A DNA stretch of 64,000 nucleotides from Kordiimonadaceae bacterium (GCA_017640725.1 JAEPQB010000001.1:620001-684000); one strand, 5' to 3'. Counted from the first letter of the stretch, positions 1-8,075 are shown. Translations and numbers: made by a program. Notes: generated from the letters alone by a model not told the origin.

Positions 1-1
1 T

Positions 2-193
2 GAACGCGACGAGCGCCGGAAAATCAACAAAGCAAGCTGCGTGAACCGGGAAGGTTGGTATTTGTCCGGCTTTTCAATTGAGCTTTTTAAACGGCTTAAG
101 CGCAGGCGCTTTATTGCAAGCCGCGGGGGTGGTCCTTACCGGATCACCTTGCATGGACTGGTGAGCGTGAGAGCCCAGCTTGATAACCGCTAA
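2..193 (+). CDS. C-terminal fragment of an unidentified protein
   Basis: An open frame enters from the left edge and ends at TAA 191-193, giving the last 63 residues of a protein. The fragment is basic and ends in a segment (about GGPYRITLHGLVSVRAQ) that resembles the wing of a small winged-helix or similar DNA-binding fold, but this is only an impression. The frame is open from base 2 and the stop is followed at once by a strong hairpin, so it looks like a genuine gene end. The function is not recognised. The missing N-terminal part lies outside the window. Confidence 0.5.
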   Translation, partial: ERDERRKINKASCVNREGWYLSGFSIELFKRLKRRRFIASRGGGPYRITLHGLVSVRAQLDNR

Positions 194-195
194 TA

Positions 196-224
196 AAAAG
201 ACAGGAGGTGTGATACCTCCTGTC
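196..224 (-). terminator. Intrinsic terminator of the leftward lipoprotein gene
   Basis: A perfect 10-bp stem (200-209 with 215-224, arm GACAGGAGGT) closes a 5-nt loop. Read on the minus strand it is followed by TTTTTATTA, a U-tract. It therefore fits a rho-independent terminator for the leftward gene ending at 246. On the plus strand it has no T-run but could still slow polymerase after the gene ending at 193. Confidence 0.75.
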
Positions 225-245
225 CTACTGGTTATGCCGATGGTG

Positions 246-812
246 CTAGTGGCCTAACACGATCTGAACCGATGCGGTCTGATCTATCGCGTTACCCAGG
301 CCGATGAGTTTCTCAAGAATCAGCTGGATATTGTTTCGAACAGCCCCTTCGTTCGCAAGCTGAAGGCGTTTTGAACCCAATAGAGAGTCGCCAAATGCTG
401 CCGTATATTCGGAATGAAAAACTTCGTCGAACAAGACCGAGCCGTCTGTCGTATCGGTCAAACGATACTTTACATCAGCCTTCACCGTCATGTTCAGTCC
501 AATAAAGGGTTGATTTAGCTCTACCAGCTCCACATCCAGCCGATAGCGCGCGTCGTTTTCCGCAAGCATAGTGTGCAGCGCGAGTGTTTGCTCGAGCGCA
601 TCCTTGAACGATTCGTTTGAGATTTGCGATGTCCACAAAGCGTTGGTTTCTTTGCCGCCGTCAACACCGCCAACCTGGACAGCTTCCCTGACCGGGTGTC
701 CTTCCTCAATATTTTTTTCCGGACTGAATGGAACAACCATTGAGCCTGTGCGTGCGCCTGAAGCACAGGCTGACAAAAGTAAAACTAGAGATGCTACAAG
801 AATATTGCGCAC
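246..812 (-). CDS. Predicted outer-membrane lipoprotein (conserved envelope family)
   Basis: A 188-residue lipoprotein. I choose the GTG at 810-812 because GGGGG sits five bases upstream and the protein then begins with a short basic stretch, a hydrophobic core and the lipobox LSAC, so Cys would be lipidated near residue 16. An upstream in-frame ATG at 848 lacks these features. The mature part (NALWTS, YRLDVELVEL, ANEGAVRNNI) resembles small proteobacterial lipoproteins that databases often mislabel as UDP-GlcNAc acyltransferase; the true role of that family is unknown to me. It is divergent from the lipoprotein at 902, separated by about 90 bp. Confidence 0.75.
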   Translation of the reverse strand: MRNILVASLVLLLSACASGARTGSMVVPFSPEKNIEEGHPVREAVQVGGVDGGKETNALWTSQISNESFKDALEQTLALHTMLAENDARYRLDVELVELNQPFIGLNMTVKADVKYRLTDTTDGSVLFDEVFHSEYTAAFGDSLLGSKRLQLANEGAVRNNIQLILEKLIGLGNAIDQTASVQIVLGH

Positions 813-901
813 TTTATCCCCCAATATATTGTTAAAAAAACACTTCATATCGGAAATGGTTGATATATAAAAGCTTTCAATTGATCTGGGGGACGCCAAA
901 A

Positions 902-1276
902 GTGAATTTTCGAGTAGCCGTTTTAGCATCTGCATTTTTTCTGTCGGCATGCGGCGGACGTGCATCAGAAATTGTCAGTATTGAACGCGAATCCGACACT
1001 TTGTTGAGCTGCGAACATTTAGCGGCGGAGTATCGGGTCAACGCCAGCAGAATTCCTGAACTGCAAACCGAACGATCCAATCAAAATGGCAACAATGTCG
1101 GCCTTCTTTTGGTCGCACCGCTATTTTTGGATTTCTCCGATACGGAAAAAAAGGAAATTGAGGCGCTGAAGCAGCGCAATAATCGCCTACTTGGGTTGAT
1201 GCAGCAAAAATCCTGCGAGGCGCTTCATTCCGACGTACCAGACTTTGACAATATTGAGAGCGACGCTACTCAATAG
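902..1276 (+). CDS. Small predicted lipoprotein
   Basis: The GTG start at 902 is preceded by GGGGG nine bases upstream and gives a signal sequence ending in the lipobox LSAC, so Cys near residue 17 is probably lipidated. The mature region has two further cysteines (LLSCEHL and QQKSC) that could form a disulfide, and a helical stretch TEKKEIEALKQRNNRLLGL. A hydrophobic segment GLLLVAPLFL lies between them. Similar small lipoproteins are widespread in proteobacteria with no firm function. It forms a divergent pair with the lipoprotein ending at 246; both use GTG. Confidence 0.7.
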   Translation: MNFRVAVLASAFFLSACGGRASEIVSIERESDTLLSCEHLAAEYRVNASRIPELQTERSNQNGNNVGLLLVAPLFLDFSDTEKKEIEALKQRNNRLLGLMQQKSCEALHSDVPDFDNIESDATQ

Positions 1277-1314
1277 ATTGAGGTACCACGGACCAAAAGA
1301 CTTTGGCCGATCAA

Positions 1315-2391
1315 TCAATCCTGGCGTTTCACCCAATTGACGTGGCCCATTTTGCGGCCAGGCCGCGGGTCATGCTTACCGTAATGATGAACGCTGGCTG
1401 TTGGGTCCGCGAAGTAACCGTCAAGGTCCAGAATGTCTTCACCGAGTAGGTTCTTCATGCGCACGGTGCCAAGCGCGCCCGTATTGCCAAGCGGCAGATC
1501 ACAAATAGCGCGAATATGTTGCTCAAACTGGCTGGTGACTGCACCGTCCATTGTCCAGTGGCCCGAGTTATGAACCCTGGGTGCGATCTCATTGACGATG
1601 ATCTGGCTGGTGCTATCGATCACGAACATTTCAACGCCCACAACCCCAACATAATCAAGCGCGTTGGCAACCTTGGTTGCCATAACTTTGGCCTTTGCTT
1701 CGACGCGGTCGCTTACCGTTGCCGGCACATCGGTCGTATCCAGAATATGGTTGGTGTGAACATTTTCCCCGACAGGAAACGCCGCCACGTCACCGGAAGC
1801 ACTGCGCGCCACAATCACGCTGATTTCGCGATCAAAGGGCACAAACCCTTCAAGGATCGCCGGCGTGTTATTGGTCACATCTAAAACCACCTCGAGGTCT
1901 TTTTGTGTCTTGATCAGCTTCTGGCCTTTACCGTCATAGCCAAAGCGTCGTGTTTTTGCGACAGATGGCCGTCCAATTTTTTTGAAGGCTGCTTGCAGGT
2001 CTTCAGCTGTATGGAAGGCTTCATAAGGGGCTGTTTCAACGCCCGCTTCATTGAGAAACTGCTTTTCCACCAACCTGTCCTGCGACACCGCAAGTGCCTT
2101 GGCCCCGGGCCGCAAGAGCGTGTTGGCTGCTACCACTGCCGCCGTCTGACTTGGCACATTTTCGAATTCGTATGTTGCCACGTCTACTGACTGGGCAAAT
2201 TCAGTGAGCGCCACTTCGTTTTCGTAGGCGGCAACTGTTTTCTGGTCAGCGACTTGAAAAGCCGGACTGTTTTCTTCCGGGCAATAAATGTGACACTTGT
2301 AACCAAGCTGAGCCGCCGCAAGCGCCAACATGCGCCCCAATTGTCCGCCACCCATAATGCCGATGGTTCCACCTGGATTGATGCGCGTCAT
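1315..2391 (-). CDS. purK: N5-carboxyaminoimidazole ribonucleotide synthase (PurK)
   Basis: ATP-grasp enzyme of purine biosynthesis that converts AIR, ATP and bicarbonate to N5-CAIR. The 358-residue product starts IGIMGGGQLGRM near residue 10, the PurK N-terminal nucleotide-binding fold. The ATP-grasp core follows (SVAKTRRFGYDGKGQ, ILEGFVPFDREISVIVAR), then NEIAPRVHNSGHWTMD with the metal and substrate residues. The ATG at 2391 gives the usual PurK start; 22 extra upstream residues in the longer frame do not look like PurK. It lies 14 bp downstream of purE, so the two steps from AIR to CAIR are encoded together. Confidence 0.95.
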   Translation of the reverse strand: MTRINPGGTIGIMGGGQLGRMLALAAAQLGYKCHIYCPEENSPAFQVADQKTVAAYENEVALTEFAQSVDVATYEFENVPSQTAAVVAANTLLRPGAKALAVSQDRLVEKQFLNEAGVETAPYEAFHTAEDLQAAFKKIGRPSVAKTRRFGYDGKGQKLIKTQKDLEVVLDVTNNTPAILEGFVPFDREISVIVARSASGDVAAFPVGENVHTNHILDTTDVPATVSDRVEAKAKVMATKVANALDYVGVVGVEMFVIDSTSQIIVNEIAPRVHNSGHWTMDGAVTSQFEQHIRAICDLPLGNTGALGTVRMKNLLGEDILDLDGYFADPTASVHHYGKHDPRPGRKMGHVNWVKRQD

Positions 2392-2405
2392 GTCTGCCTC
2401 TGCAA

Positions 2406-2900
2406 TTAGTCGTCTGTGGGAATATCGCCAACGCTCTCGGTTTGCGCTGACCTCCAAGCGTCAAGCCGCCCTGCCAATTCGTCGTCCATAAGCGCCAGGA
2501 CTGCCGCTGACAAAAGACCTGCATTCTTTGCACCCGCTTTACCGATAGCGAGCGTACCAACTGGAACACCACCTGGCATTTGAACAATGGAAAGAAGGCT
2601 GTCTTGACCAGACAAAGCAGCAGATTGAACTGGGACGCCAAATACTGGAAGCGGAGTCATCGCTGCCGCCATGCCTGGCAAATGAGCGGCACCACCGGCA
2701 CCGGCAATAATGCACTTCAGGCCGCGGTCCCGGGCCGATTTGGCATAGTCGTACAAACGGTCTGGGGTTCGATGGGCAGAGACAATGCGCTTCTCGTAAG
2801 CAACGCCCAAGGCATCCAAAACATCTGCAGCATGTTTCATGGTGGGCCAGTCAGACTGGCTGCCCATAATAATGCCAACTTGCGGTGCGGTTTCCGTCAA
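2406..2900 (-). CDS. purE: N5-CAIR mutase (PurE)
   Basis: Cytoplasmic mutase that moves the carboxyl of N5-CAIR to C4 to give CAIR. The 164-residue form carries [25 protein letters not shown] with the catalytic His, and [12 protein letters not shown], all diagnostic of class I PurE. There is no ATG at the expected site. I prefer a TTG at 2898-2900 because AGGA lies eight bases upstream and the protein then starts a few residues before VGIIMGSQ as usual. An ATG at 2957 would add 19 residues without PurE similarity. purK follows on the same strand. Confidence 0.92.
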   Translation of the reverse strand: MTETAPQVGIIMGSQSDWPTMKHAADVLDALGVAYEKRIVSAHRTPDRLYDYAKSARDRGLKCIIAGAGGAAHLPGMAAAMTPLPVFGVPVQSAALSGQDSLLSIVQMPGGVPVGTLAIGKAGAKNAGLLSAAVLALMDDELAGRLDAWRSAQTESVGDIPTDD

Positions 2901-3098
2901 TGGCTTAATCCTGATTGCTGGCCCAATCGCCCGGCACCCTGCCGGAAGTGCGCGCATTATAGGCAGCGGGCCTTCGAATGCAAGACGCCCGGGTCCGCAC
3001 ACACGCAAGATTATTCAAAAAAATTGAATAGCTTGCGGGAAACAGTTCGTTAATATGGTGTGTGCTAAACGGGGGTTGGCACAAAAACGGGATTTGGA

Positions 3099-3836
3099 AT
3101 GAAAGTTACCAGCACACCTGGCGTTGTTAGAACGGCACCGGCGCGCCCTGCAGGGCGAACCGAACGCACGAGCTCGGCAACCGAAACAGGCACGGTCCGC
3201 CGTATTGAGGATACGGTGCAAGTGCTTGGCATCCCGCCTGAGGAAATGACGGAGCGTGTTCAGCACGCGATCCTGTCGCTGATGCAGGAAGTTGATAACC
3301 TTCGTCAGGAACTCGACCGTACCAACCGTCGTCTTCGAGAAATGGAAGATGTCGCTGATACTGATGCACTATTGCCCATCCCTAACAGACGTGCCTTTGT
3401 GCGCGAACTGAGCCGAATGATCTCATTTGCCGAGCGCTACGGCACACCCTCAACGCTAATGTTCATCGATCTGAATGACATGAAAATGATCAATGATAAG
3501 TTTGGCCACGAATCTGGTGACAAAGCCCTGTTTCACGTCGCACGACTTCTTGTCGACAATGTACGGACAACTGACGTCATCGCACGATTGGGCGGCGACG
3601 AGTTTGGGGTTATTCTTGCGCAAGCGGATGAATCAGTTGGCGCGGAAAAATCCAAAGCTCTCGCAGACATCATCACCAACAATCCACTGAATATTGACGG
3701 CGAGCAAATCAACATGAGCCTGGCGTTTGGAACCTATACCTTCCGTTCCGGCGACAAGCCCGATGACGCACTCGATAAAGCGGATAAGGCGATGTATGAA
3801 AACAAGCGAGACATGAAAGGCGACAACGTTCGCTAA
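3099..3836 (+). CDS. Diguanylate cyclase with GGDEF domain
   Basis: Predicted to make cyclic di-GMP from two GTP. The 245-residue protein has no transmembrane segment. Residues 1-45 are basic and Thr/Pro/Ala-rich, about 55-85 form a likely coiled coil (dimerisation), and the GGDEF domain follows. The active-site motif GGDEF is intact at 165-169, and RTTD at 156-159 sits five residues upstream, which is the classic inhibitory I-site, so product feedback is expected. No sensor domain is visible; the N-terminal tail may serve localisation. It diverges from purE across about 200 bp. Confidence 0.9.
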   Translation: MKVTSTPGVVRTAPARPAGRTERTSSATETGTVRRIEDTVQVLGIPPEEMTERVQHAILSLMQEVDNLRQELDRTNRRLREMEDVADTDALLPIPNRRAFVRELSRMISFAERYGTPSTLMFIDLNDMKMINDKFGHESGDKALFHVARLLVDNVRTTDVIARLGGDEFGVILAQADESVGAEKSKALADIITNNPLNIDGEQINMSLAFGTYTFRSGDKPDDALDKADKAMYENKRDMKGDNVR

Positions 3837-3846
3837 CTGTTTCCGC

Positions 3847-4044
3847 CTAGGCAATAATGTCGGGCAATAGCATTCCCTCGAGCTTCGATATCTCGTCCTT
3901 CAGCACAAGCTTGCGCTTTTTTAGGCGTTGAACCTGCAGTAAATCAAACACACCGGACGACTGAATTGCCTCGATAGCCGCGTCCAGGTCTCTGTGTTCT
4001 TCTTTAATGGTGGCAAGGCGCGCTCTGATGGCTGCTTCTTCCAC
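3847..4044 (-). CDS. DUF465 (YdcH-like) small protein
   Basis: A 65-residue, highly charged, all-helical protein. The pattern EHRDLDAAIEAI followed by LQVQRLKKRKLVLKDEISKLE is typical of the DUF465/YdcH family, a short antiparallel helical hairpin found throughout proteobacteria. The biochemical role is unknown. It ends 10 bp from the stop of the diguanylate cyclase gene in convergent orientation and diverges from the TIGR02444 gene at 4123. A second DUF465 paralogue lies at 4794. Confidence 0.85.
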   Translation of the reverse strand: MEEAAIRARLATIKEEHRDLDAAIEAIQSSGVFDLLQVQRLKKRKLVLKDEISKLEGMLLPDIIA

Positions 4045-4122
4045 GGTTCACCTTTTGCAGAAATTTCGTTGGATGCTATGATCTTAACATGTTGTTGACT
4101 GCGCGAGAAGACCCGCTTCCCC

Positions 4123-4575
4123 ATGCCCAAGATCAGTGCTGAAGAGTTTTGGCAGTTTTCCATCAAGCATTACGACAATGATGCGGTGAAGAATGCCTGC
4201 TTATCGCTCCAAGATTCTGCGGGAGCCGATGTGAACCTGCTGCTGTTGGCGATATGGTTAAGAACGCTATCGATAACCATCTCCGGCGAAACGCTTGCTA
4301 ATCTGTTCTCCACTTCAACGCATTGGCAAACAGAGAAGATTGTGCCCTTGCGTGAAAAGAGGTGCAGCCAACCGAGGCAGTCTGACGGCTACACGAAACT
4401 GTTGGCCTTGGAACTGGACGCAGAAAAAGGCGAGCAGAGAGCTTTGATTCAGTGCCTGAAATCAGCGGCCACTGGCAACTCAGCCAAAATCGATTTTTGG
4501 GACGCTTATACAGAACAGCTCGGAGTCTCCGACACCCATCGCGGTGCGCTTTTGGGTCCATTGGCCGACAAATAA
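4123..4575 (+). CDS. TIGR02444/DUF2390 family protein
   Basis: A 150-residue soluble protein. The opening FWQFSIKHYDNDAVKNACLSLQD, then GADVNLLLLAIWL, matches the TIGR02444 (DUF2390) family, a helical protein conserved in alpha- and gammaproteobacteria with no established activity. There is no signal peptide. It is divergent from the DUF465 gene at 3847, with 78 bp between the two starts that must hold both promoters. Confidence 0.8.
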   Translation: MPKISAEEFWQFSIKHYDNDAVKNACLSLQDSAGADVNLLLLAIWLRTLSITISGETLANLFSTSTHWQTEKIVPLREKRCSQPRQSDGYTKLLALELDAEKGEQRALIQCLKSAATGNSAKIDFWDAYTEQLGVSDTHRGALLGPLADK

Positions 4576-4752
4576 GAAATTTACGTACGATTATTTCAAA
4601 AATACCCCTAAAGAAGACCGAACATTTTGCGAGTCTCTCTGATTTCGGATTTAACAGGCCAACTGGCTGTCGCATAGGCCCCTGCTAAGCACCGAAGGAA
4701 TCAGTGAAACTTGGGCCGTAAATTCTTTCCGTGACTCGTGCGAGCCGAAATG

Positions 4753-4779
4753 ATCAAATCAATTGATAGAAAATTTGAT
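4753..4779. repeat. Inverted repeat next to a ribosome binding site
   Basis: A perfect 7-bp inverted repeat, ATCAAAT at 4753-4759 and ATTTGAT at 4773-4779, separated by 13 bases, ends one base before the AGGAG ribosome binding site of the small DUF465 gene. It could be an operator or an RNA hairpin next to the ribosome site. Confidence 0.4.
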
Positions 4780-4793
4780 GAGGAGAGACGGGC

Positions 4794-4964
4794 ATGAGCT
4801 TACAAACGCATGTTGAATCACTGAACCAAAAACATGCCGAAATTGAGGACATCATCGCAAGAGAGGAATTGCGACCGCAACCAGACGCTTTGCGGCTGAT
4901 GGAACTCAAAAAACAGAAGCTCCGCCTAAAAGAGGAAATGGTCAGGTTGGCCGTCAAACATTAG
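4794..4964 (+). CDS. Second DUF465 (YdcH-like) small protein
   Basis: A 56-residue helical, charged protein preceded by AGGAGAGACGGGC as ribosome binding site. The sequence QKHAEIEDIIAREELRPQPDALRLMELKKQKLRLKEEM fits the DUF465 pattern: a short first helix, a proline-containing turn, and a lysine-rich second helix. Alphaproteobacteria often carry two or more such paralogues close together, as here with the gene at 3847. No function is established. A strong bidirectional terminator follows at 4983. Confidence 0.8.
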   Translation: MSLQTHVESLNQKHAEIEDIIAREELRPQPDALRLMELKKQKLRLKEEMVRLAVKH

Positions 4965-4982
4965 CGACTAACAACTTGATCC

Positions 4983-5019
4983 AAAAAAAAGCGCGAGGCC
5001 CAGGCCCCGCGCTTTTTTT
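4983..5019. terminator. Bidirectional intrinsic terminator
   Basis: An A-run, the stem AGCGCGaGGCC/GGCCcCGCGCT with one mismatch and a 2-nt loop, then seven T. It works in both directions: for the small DUF465 gene (plus) and for trcR (minus, ending at 5038). Confidence 0.9.
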
Positions 5020-5037
5020 GTGTGCTTGAATGAAAGC

Positions 5038-5655
5038 CTATTCTTCAGCAACTTCTTCGGCTGGCGTTGCCTCTGCTTCTTCCACAGCAGGCGCAGCCTC
5101 CGCGGTAGCTGGCGCCTTTTCAGCCGCTTTTTCACGCCGCGCCGCCGCCAGTTGCACCGCCTCATCCAGTTCAATCTGACGACAAAGGCCAAGGCCAACA
5201 GGGTCTTGTGGCTTGATGTTCTGAATATTCCAGTGGCTCCGTTCACGGATGCTTTGAATAGTTGGCTTGGTCGTGCCAACCAGACGACTGATTTGCAGGT
5301 CAGTCAGCTCAGGGTGGTGACGCACCAGCCATGCAATCGCATCCGGTTTGTCCTGTCGTTTGGAAACTGGCGTATAACGCGGCCCCTTGGTGCGCGGCAC
5401 CGCTTTAACATCGTCTTCTGTAAGCTTAAGCCGCGTATCCGGGTCTGCTTGGCAGCGGTCTAATTCTTCCTGACTGAGTTGGCCACTGGTTGTTGGGTCC
5501 TGCCCAACAATGTGGGTCCCTACCGTACCGTCTGCTATCCCTTGAACTTCAAGCTCGTGCAGCTGACAAAAATCCGCGATCTGCGTGAAGGTCAGCGCTG
5601 TATTGTCTACGAGCCATACTGCTGTTGCCATCGGCATCAATGGTTGTGTCATCAC
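5038..5655 (-). CDS. trcR: Cell-cycle transcriptional regulator TrcR (DUF1013)
   Basis: A 205-residue protein. The conserved start (LMPMATAVWLVDNTALTF, QIADFCQLHELEVQGIADG) is that of DUF1013 proteins of alphaproteobacteria, named TrcR from Caulobacter work as an RNA-polymerase-associated cell-cycle regulator. The middle (PELTDLQISRLVGTTKPTIQSIRER, about 110-140) looks like a sigma-factor-like helix-turn-helix. The C-terminal 40 residues are a low-complexity Ala/Glu tail, as in relatives. It stands alone, upstream of a shared terminator. The family call is secure; the mechanism comes from family knowledge. Confidence 0.9.
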   Translation of the reverse strand: MMTQPLMPMATAVWLVDNTALTFTQIADFCQLHELEVQGIADGTVGTHIVGQDPTTSGQLSQEELDRCQADPDTRLKLTEDDVKAVPRTKGPRYTPVSKRQDKPDAIAWLVRHHPELTDLQISRLVGTTKPTIQSIRERSHWNIQNIKPQDPVGLGLCRQIELDEAVQLAAARREKAAEKAPATAEAAPAVEEAEATPAEEVAEE

Positions 5656-5747
5656 AAAATTCCTACACTCATAAAACGACCCTCCGCAGCGCCGCCTTTG
5701 CGGGCTGCCCCCATATTCGAATATCGGTTTTCCGGATAGGGGTGGAG

Positions 5748-5774
5748 AGGGTGATCTCCCATGGGGGTCACCCT
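5748..5774. other. Stem-loop between oxidoreductase gene and trcR
   Basis: AGGGTGA at 5748-5754 pairs with TCACCCT at 5768-5774, with an inner CCC/GGG pairing. It lies in the 151-bp gap after the oxidoreductase stop and before trcR. There is no T-tract in either direction, so it may be an operator, a weak terminator or an mRNA stability element. Confidence 0.45.
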
Positions 5775-5806
5775 ATCAAGCGATTTAACCGCTGTCACCG
5801 CGAAAA

Positions 5807-6784
5807 TCAGACCTCAAGAACGATTTTTCCCATATGCTGGCTGGATTCCATCAATTGATGAGCGTCCGACGCATTGGCAAGCGGCAAAACCGTGTCAATG
5901 ATGGGTTTGACAGCCCCGGATTCCAACAAGGGCCATACCTGTTCATGCAACGAAGCAGCAATGGCTCCCTTGAACGCATTGTCCCGGGGTCTGAGGGTAC
6001 TACCGGTTAATACAAGCCGTTTCAACATGACCGGCATCATATTCACCTCAACCGCCGGACCTTTCAAAAAGGCGATGGACACATGCCGCCCGTCTGGCGC
6101 CAGAATATTGATGTTCTTTTGCAAATAATCCCCGCCAACCATATCCAGCACCACATTGACCCCAGCACCATCGGTGAAATCAGAAATTGCCTGCTCAAAA
6201 TCGGTTTCGCGGTAGTTGATGGCAAGATCAGCCCCGAGGGATTTGCAGAACTCAGCTTTGTCAGCGCTACCTGCGGTCGTTATCACCGTTGCACCAAAGG
6301 CTTTGGCGAGCTGAATTGAAGTGGAGCCAATACCGGACGAGCCACCGTGAACCAAAAATGTCTCACCTTCGGACAAACCCGCCCGGTCAAACACATTGGA
6401 CCACACAGTGAAGTATGTCTCCGGCAGCGCAGCAGCTTCAATGAAAGACAAGCCTTCCGGCATTGGCACGCATGTCGCAGCCGGGGCAGTACAAAGCTCA
6501 GCATACCCGCCTCCTGGAACGAGCGCGCACACTTTATCTCCGAGAGTAACTGACGTCACACCCTCGCCAACGGCAGCCACCACACCTGCAACTTCAAGGC
6601 CTGGAATGTCAGAGGCACCCGGTGGCGGCGGATACAAGCCCAATCGCTGAACAACATCGGGGCGGTTTACACCTGCTGCTTTGACCTCGATCAAAACTTC
6701 ACCCGACCCGGCAATGGGCTCAGGGCGGTCCGTTTGAACAAGAACTTCCGGTCCACCAGGTTTGGTAATTTCAACAGCTTTCAT
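5807..6784 (-). CDS. NAD(P)H-quinone oxidoreductase, PIG3 type
   Basis: A 325-residue zinc-independent medium-chain reductase. The N-terminus GVNRPDVVQRLGLYPPPPGASDIPGLE is the signature of the PIG3/TIGR02824 group, and VHGGSSGIGSTSIQLAKAFGA near residue 145-165 is the NADPH-binding Rossmann motif. It likely reduces quinones or reactive aldehydes and enones in the cytoplasm. The ATG at 6784 matches relatives; a longer frame from 6826 adds 14 unrelated residues. It diverges from the DUF1192 gene with 59 bp between starts. Confidence 0.92.
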   Translation of the reverse strand: MKAVEITKPGGPEVLVQTDRPEPIAGSGEVLIEVKAAGVNRPDVVQRLGLYPPPPGASDIPGLEVAGVVAAVGEGVTSVTLGDKVCALVPGGGYAELCTAPAATCVPMPEGLSFIEAAALPETYFTVWSNVFDRAGLSEGETFLVHGGSSGIGSTSIQLAKAFGATVITTAGSADKAEFCKSLGADLAINYRETDFEQAISDFTDGAGVNVVLDMVGGDYLQKNINILAPDGRHVSIAFLKGPAVEVNMMPVMLKRLVLTGSTLRPRDNAFKGAIAASLHEQVWPLLESGAVKPIIDTVLPLANASDAHQLMESSQHMGKIVLEV

Positions 6785-6843
6785 ATCGGCCCTTCCATTG
6801 CTAAGTTGTGGAAGTATGGCAGACACATTTAGGGGAGGCCAGC

Positions 6844-7038
6844 ATGGATCTGGACGATTTACCGAGGAAGAAAACCGGGCCGCTCACCGACCTGGAAAAA
6901 GAGGACCTGTCGACAATTTCAGCTGATGAATTGCAGGAGCGTGTAGAGCGCCTGGAAGCCGAAATCGGACGCACAAAGCAAGAAATCACATCGAAGCAAG
7001 CAAGCCGGGCGGCCGCCGATGCATTTTTCAAATCGTGA
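6844..7038 (+). CDS. DUF1192 family small protein
   Basis: A 64-residue protein. LSTISADELQERVERLEAEIGRTKQEI followed by a short Ala-rich tail is characteristic of DUF1192, a small coiled-coil protein of alphaproteobacteria with unknown role. The ATG at 6844 has GGGGAGG upstream; an upstream ATG at 6808 would extend into the divergent promoter region. In relatives this gene often sits next to the PIG3 quinone oxidoreductase, as here. Confidence 0.85.
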   Translation: MDLDDLPRKKTGPLTDLEKEDLSTISADELQERVERLEAEIGRTKQEITSKQASRAAADAFFKS

Positions 7039-7055
7039 GGTGCTTAAATGAAAAG

Positions 7056-7099
7056 GTGGAGGCAAGCCACACAGGACACACGTCGGGCGTTGCCTCCAC
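7056..7099. other. Long-stem inverted repeat, possible rho-dependent or bidirectional end
   Basis: GTGGAGGCAA at 7056-7065 is exactly complementary to TTGCCTCCAC at 7090-7099, separated by 24 bases. It lies between the convergent DUF1192 and hsp20 genes. There is no T-tract. It may protect the 3' ends of both messages. Confidence 0.45.
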
Positions 7100-7195
7100 A
7101 AGGTATACGACAGCGAGGGTCGTCAGGGAGAAATCAATAAACTGATGTTGCGAGCGGCCGTTTTGGGCTCAGCCGCCCGCAGACATGATCGTGGG

Positions 7196-7654
7196 TTAGG
7201 CTGCGTCAGATTCGATCGTTTTGATCTTCGCATCGCCAGAGCGAATCGCAATATTGCGAGGCTTTTTATGCTCAGGGATTACACGGCGCAGTTCAACTTG
7301 CAGCAGTCCATTTTCAAAGCTGGCATCACCAACCTGAATGGTGTCCGCCAGCTCAAAGCGACGTTCAAATGCGCGCTTGGCGATCCCGCGATGCAGGAAC
7401 TTCCGCTCAGCATCGTCCTCACCAGCTTTACCGGCAAGAATGAGCGTGCCTTCCTGAACTGTGATGGTCAGCTCTTCCGGTGAAAAGCCGGCCACCGCCA
7501 TGGTCACGCGGTAATCGTCTTCTGAAACTTTTTCAATATTGTAGGGTGGATACGCAGACGCGCCGTCGCTGGTAAGCGCCGAGTCGAGCAAGCGGTTAAG
7601 ATGATCAAAACCGACAGAACTGCGCATCAAAGGGGAAAGGTCAAAGGTTCGCAT
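7196..7654 (-). CDS. Small heat-shock protein Hsp20/IbpA type
   Basis: A 152-residue ATP-independent holdase. Residues 1-35 form the variable N-terminal arm starting MRTFDLSPLMRSSVGFDHL, the class A IbpA-like start of alphaproteobacteria. The alpha-crystallin domain covers about 36-130 (YRVTMAVAGFSPEELTITV, FENGLLQVEL) and a short tail follows. It binds unfolding proteins as large oligomers in the cytoplasm. The ribosome binding site GGAGG is 6 bases from the ATG. The leader may hold a thermosensing hairpin (see 7655-7690). Confidence 0.93.
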   Translation of the reverse strand: MRTFDLSPLMRSSVGFDHLNRLLDSALTSDGASAYPPYNIEKVSEDDYRVTMAVAGFSPEELTITVQEGTLILAGKAGEDDAERKFLHRGIAKRAFERRFELADTIQVGDASFENGLLQVELRRVIPEHKKPRNIAIRSGDAKIKTIESDAA

Positions 7655-7690
7655 AGCAAGTCCTCCATTAGAAGCAACTAGATTGTAGGG
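7655..7690 (-). promoter_or_regulatory. Candidate ROSE-like RNA thermometer in the hsp20 leader
   Basis: On the minus strand the leader reads AGUUGCUUCUAAUGGAGGACUU just before the start codon. The UUGCU-type sequence lies opposite the GGAGG Shine-Dalgarno, with flanking AGU/ACU pairs, which resembles the final hairpin of ROSE elements upstream of small heat-shock genes in alphaproteobacteria. The assignment is by eye only. Confidence 0.35.
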
Positions 7691-7795
7691 CCCACCACCA
7701 TGGTCAGGCCGTTAAATTCACCAGCCCCGCCTGATGCGGCGACCGGTTAAATTCTATGTGGGCATAGCCGATAATTGTTGCAAGAGGCAGCACGC

Positions 7796-7825
7796 AAAAA
7801 AGGCGCCCCACATGGGACGCCTTTT
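7796..7825 (-). terminator. Intrinsic terminator of rpmE
   Basis: Reading on the minus strand: stem AAAAAGGCG...CGCCTTTTT with an inner CCC/GGG pairing, followed by T-rich sequence. It starts 25 bp after the rpmE stop. The symmetric A/T flanks allow function in both directions. Confidence 0.88.
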
Positions 7826-7850
7826 TGAAAACTCTAATGATTTAAGAAGC

Positions 7851-8075
7851 TTACTTCTTCAGCTTCAAACCACCAAAACGCTTGTTGAAGCGTGCAACGC
7901 GACCACCCTCGGTGATCTGGCGCGCACCACCAGTCCAAGCTGGGTGTGACTTAGGGTCAATCTCAAGGTTCAGCGTGTCACCTTCCGAGCCCCAAGTTGA
8001 ACGGGTCTCAAAAGTTGTCCCGTCTGTCATAACCACTTTAATAGTGTGGTAATCGGGATGAATGTCTTGTTTCAT
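7851..8075 (-). CDS. rpmE: 50S ribosomal protein L31
   Basis: A 74-residue ribosomal protein starting [19 protein letters not shown], the standard L31 N-terminus, and ending in a basic tail [12 protein letters not shown]. The CxxC zinc-binding cysteines of C+ type L31 are absent, so this is a zinc-independent form. It lies alone between its terminator and the divergent ABC transporter gene. Confidence 0.97.
   Translation of the reverse strand: MKQDIHPDYHTIKVVMTDGTTFETRSTWGSEGDTLNLEIDPKSHPAWTGGARQITEGGRVARFNKRFGGLKLKK

Noticed and set aside
7051-7143. 30-codon frame across the inverted repeat 7056-7099
   Set aside because: The frame is imposed by the stem and has no ribosome site; a hairpin is the better explanation.
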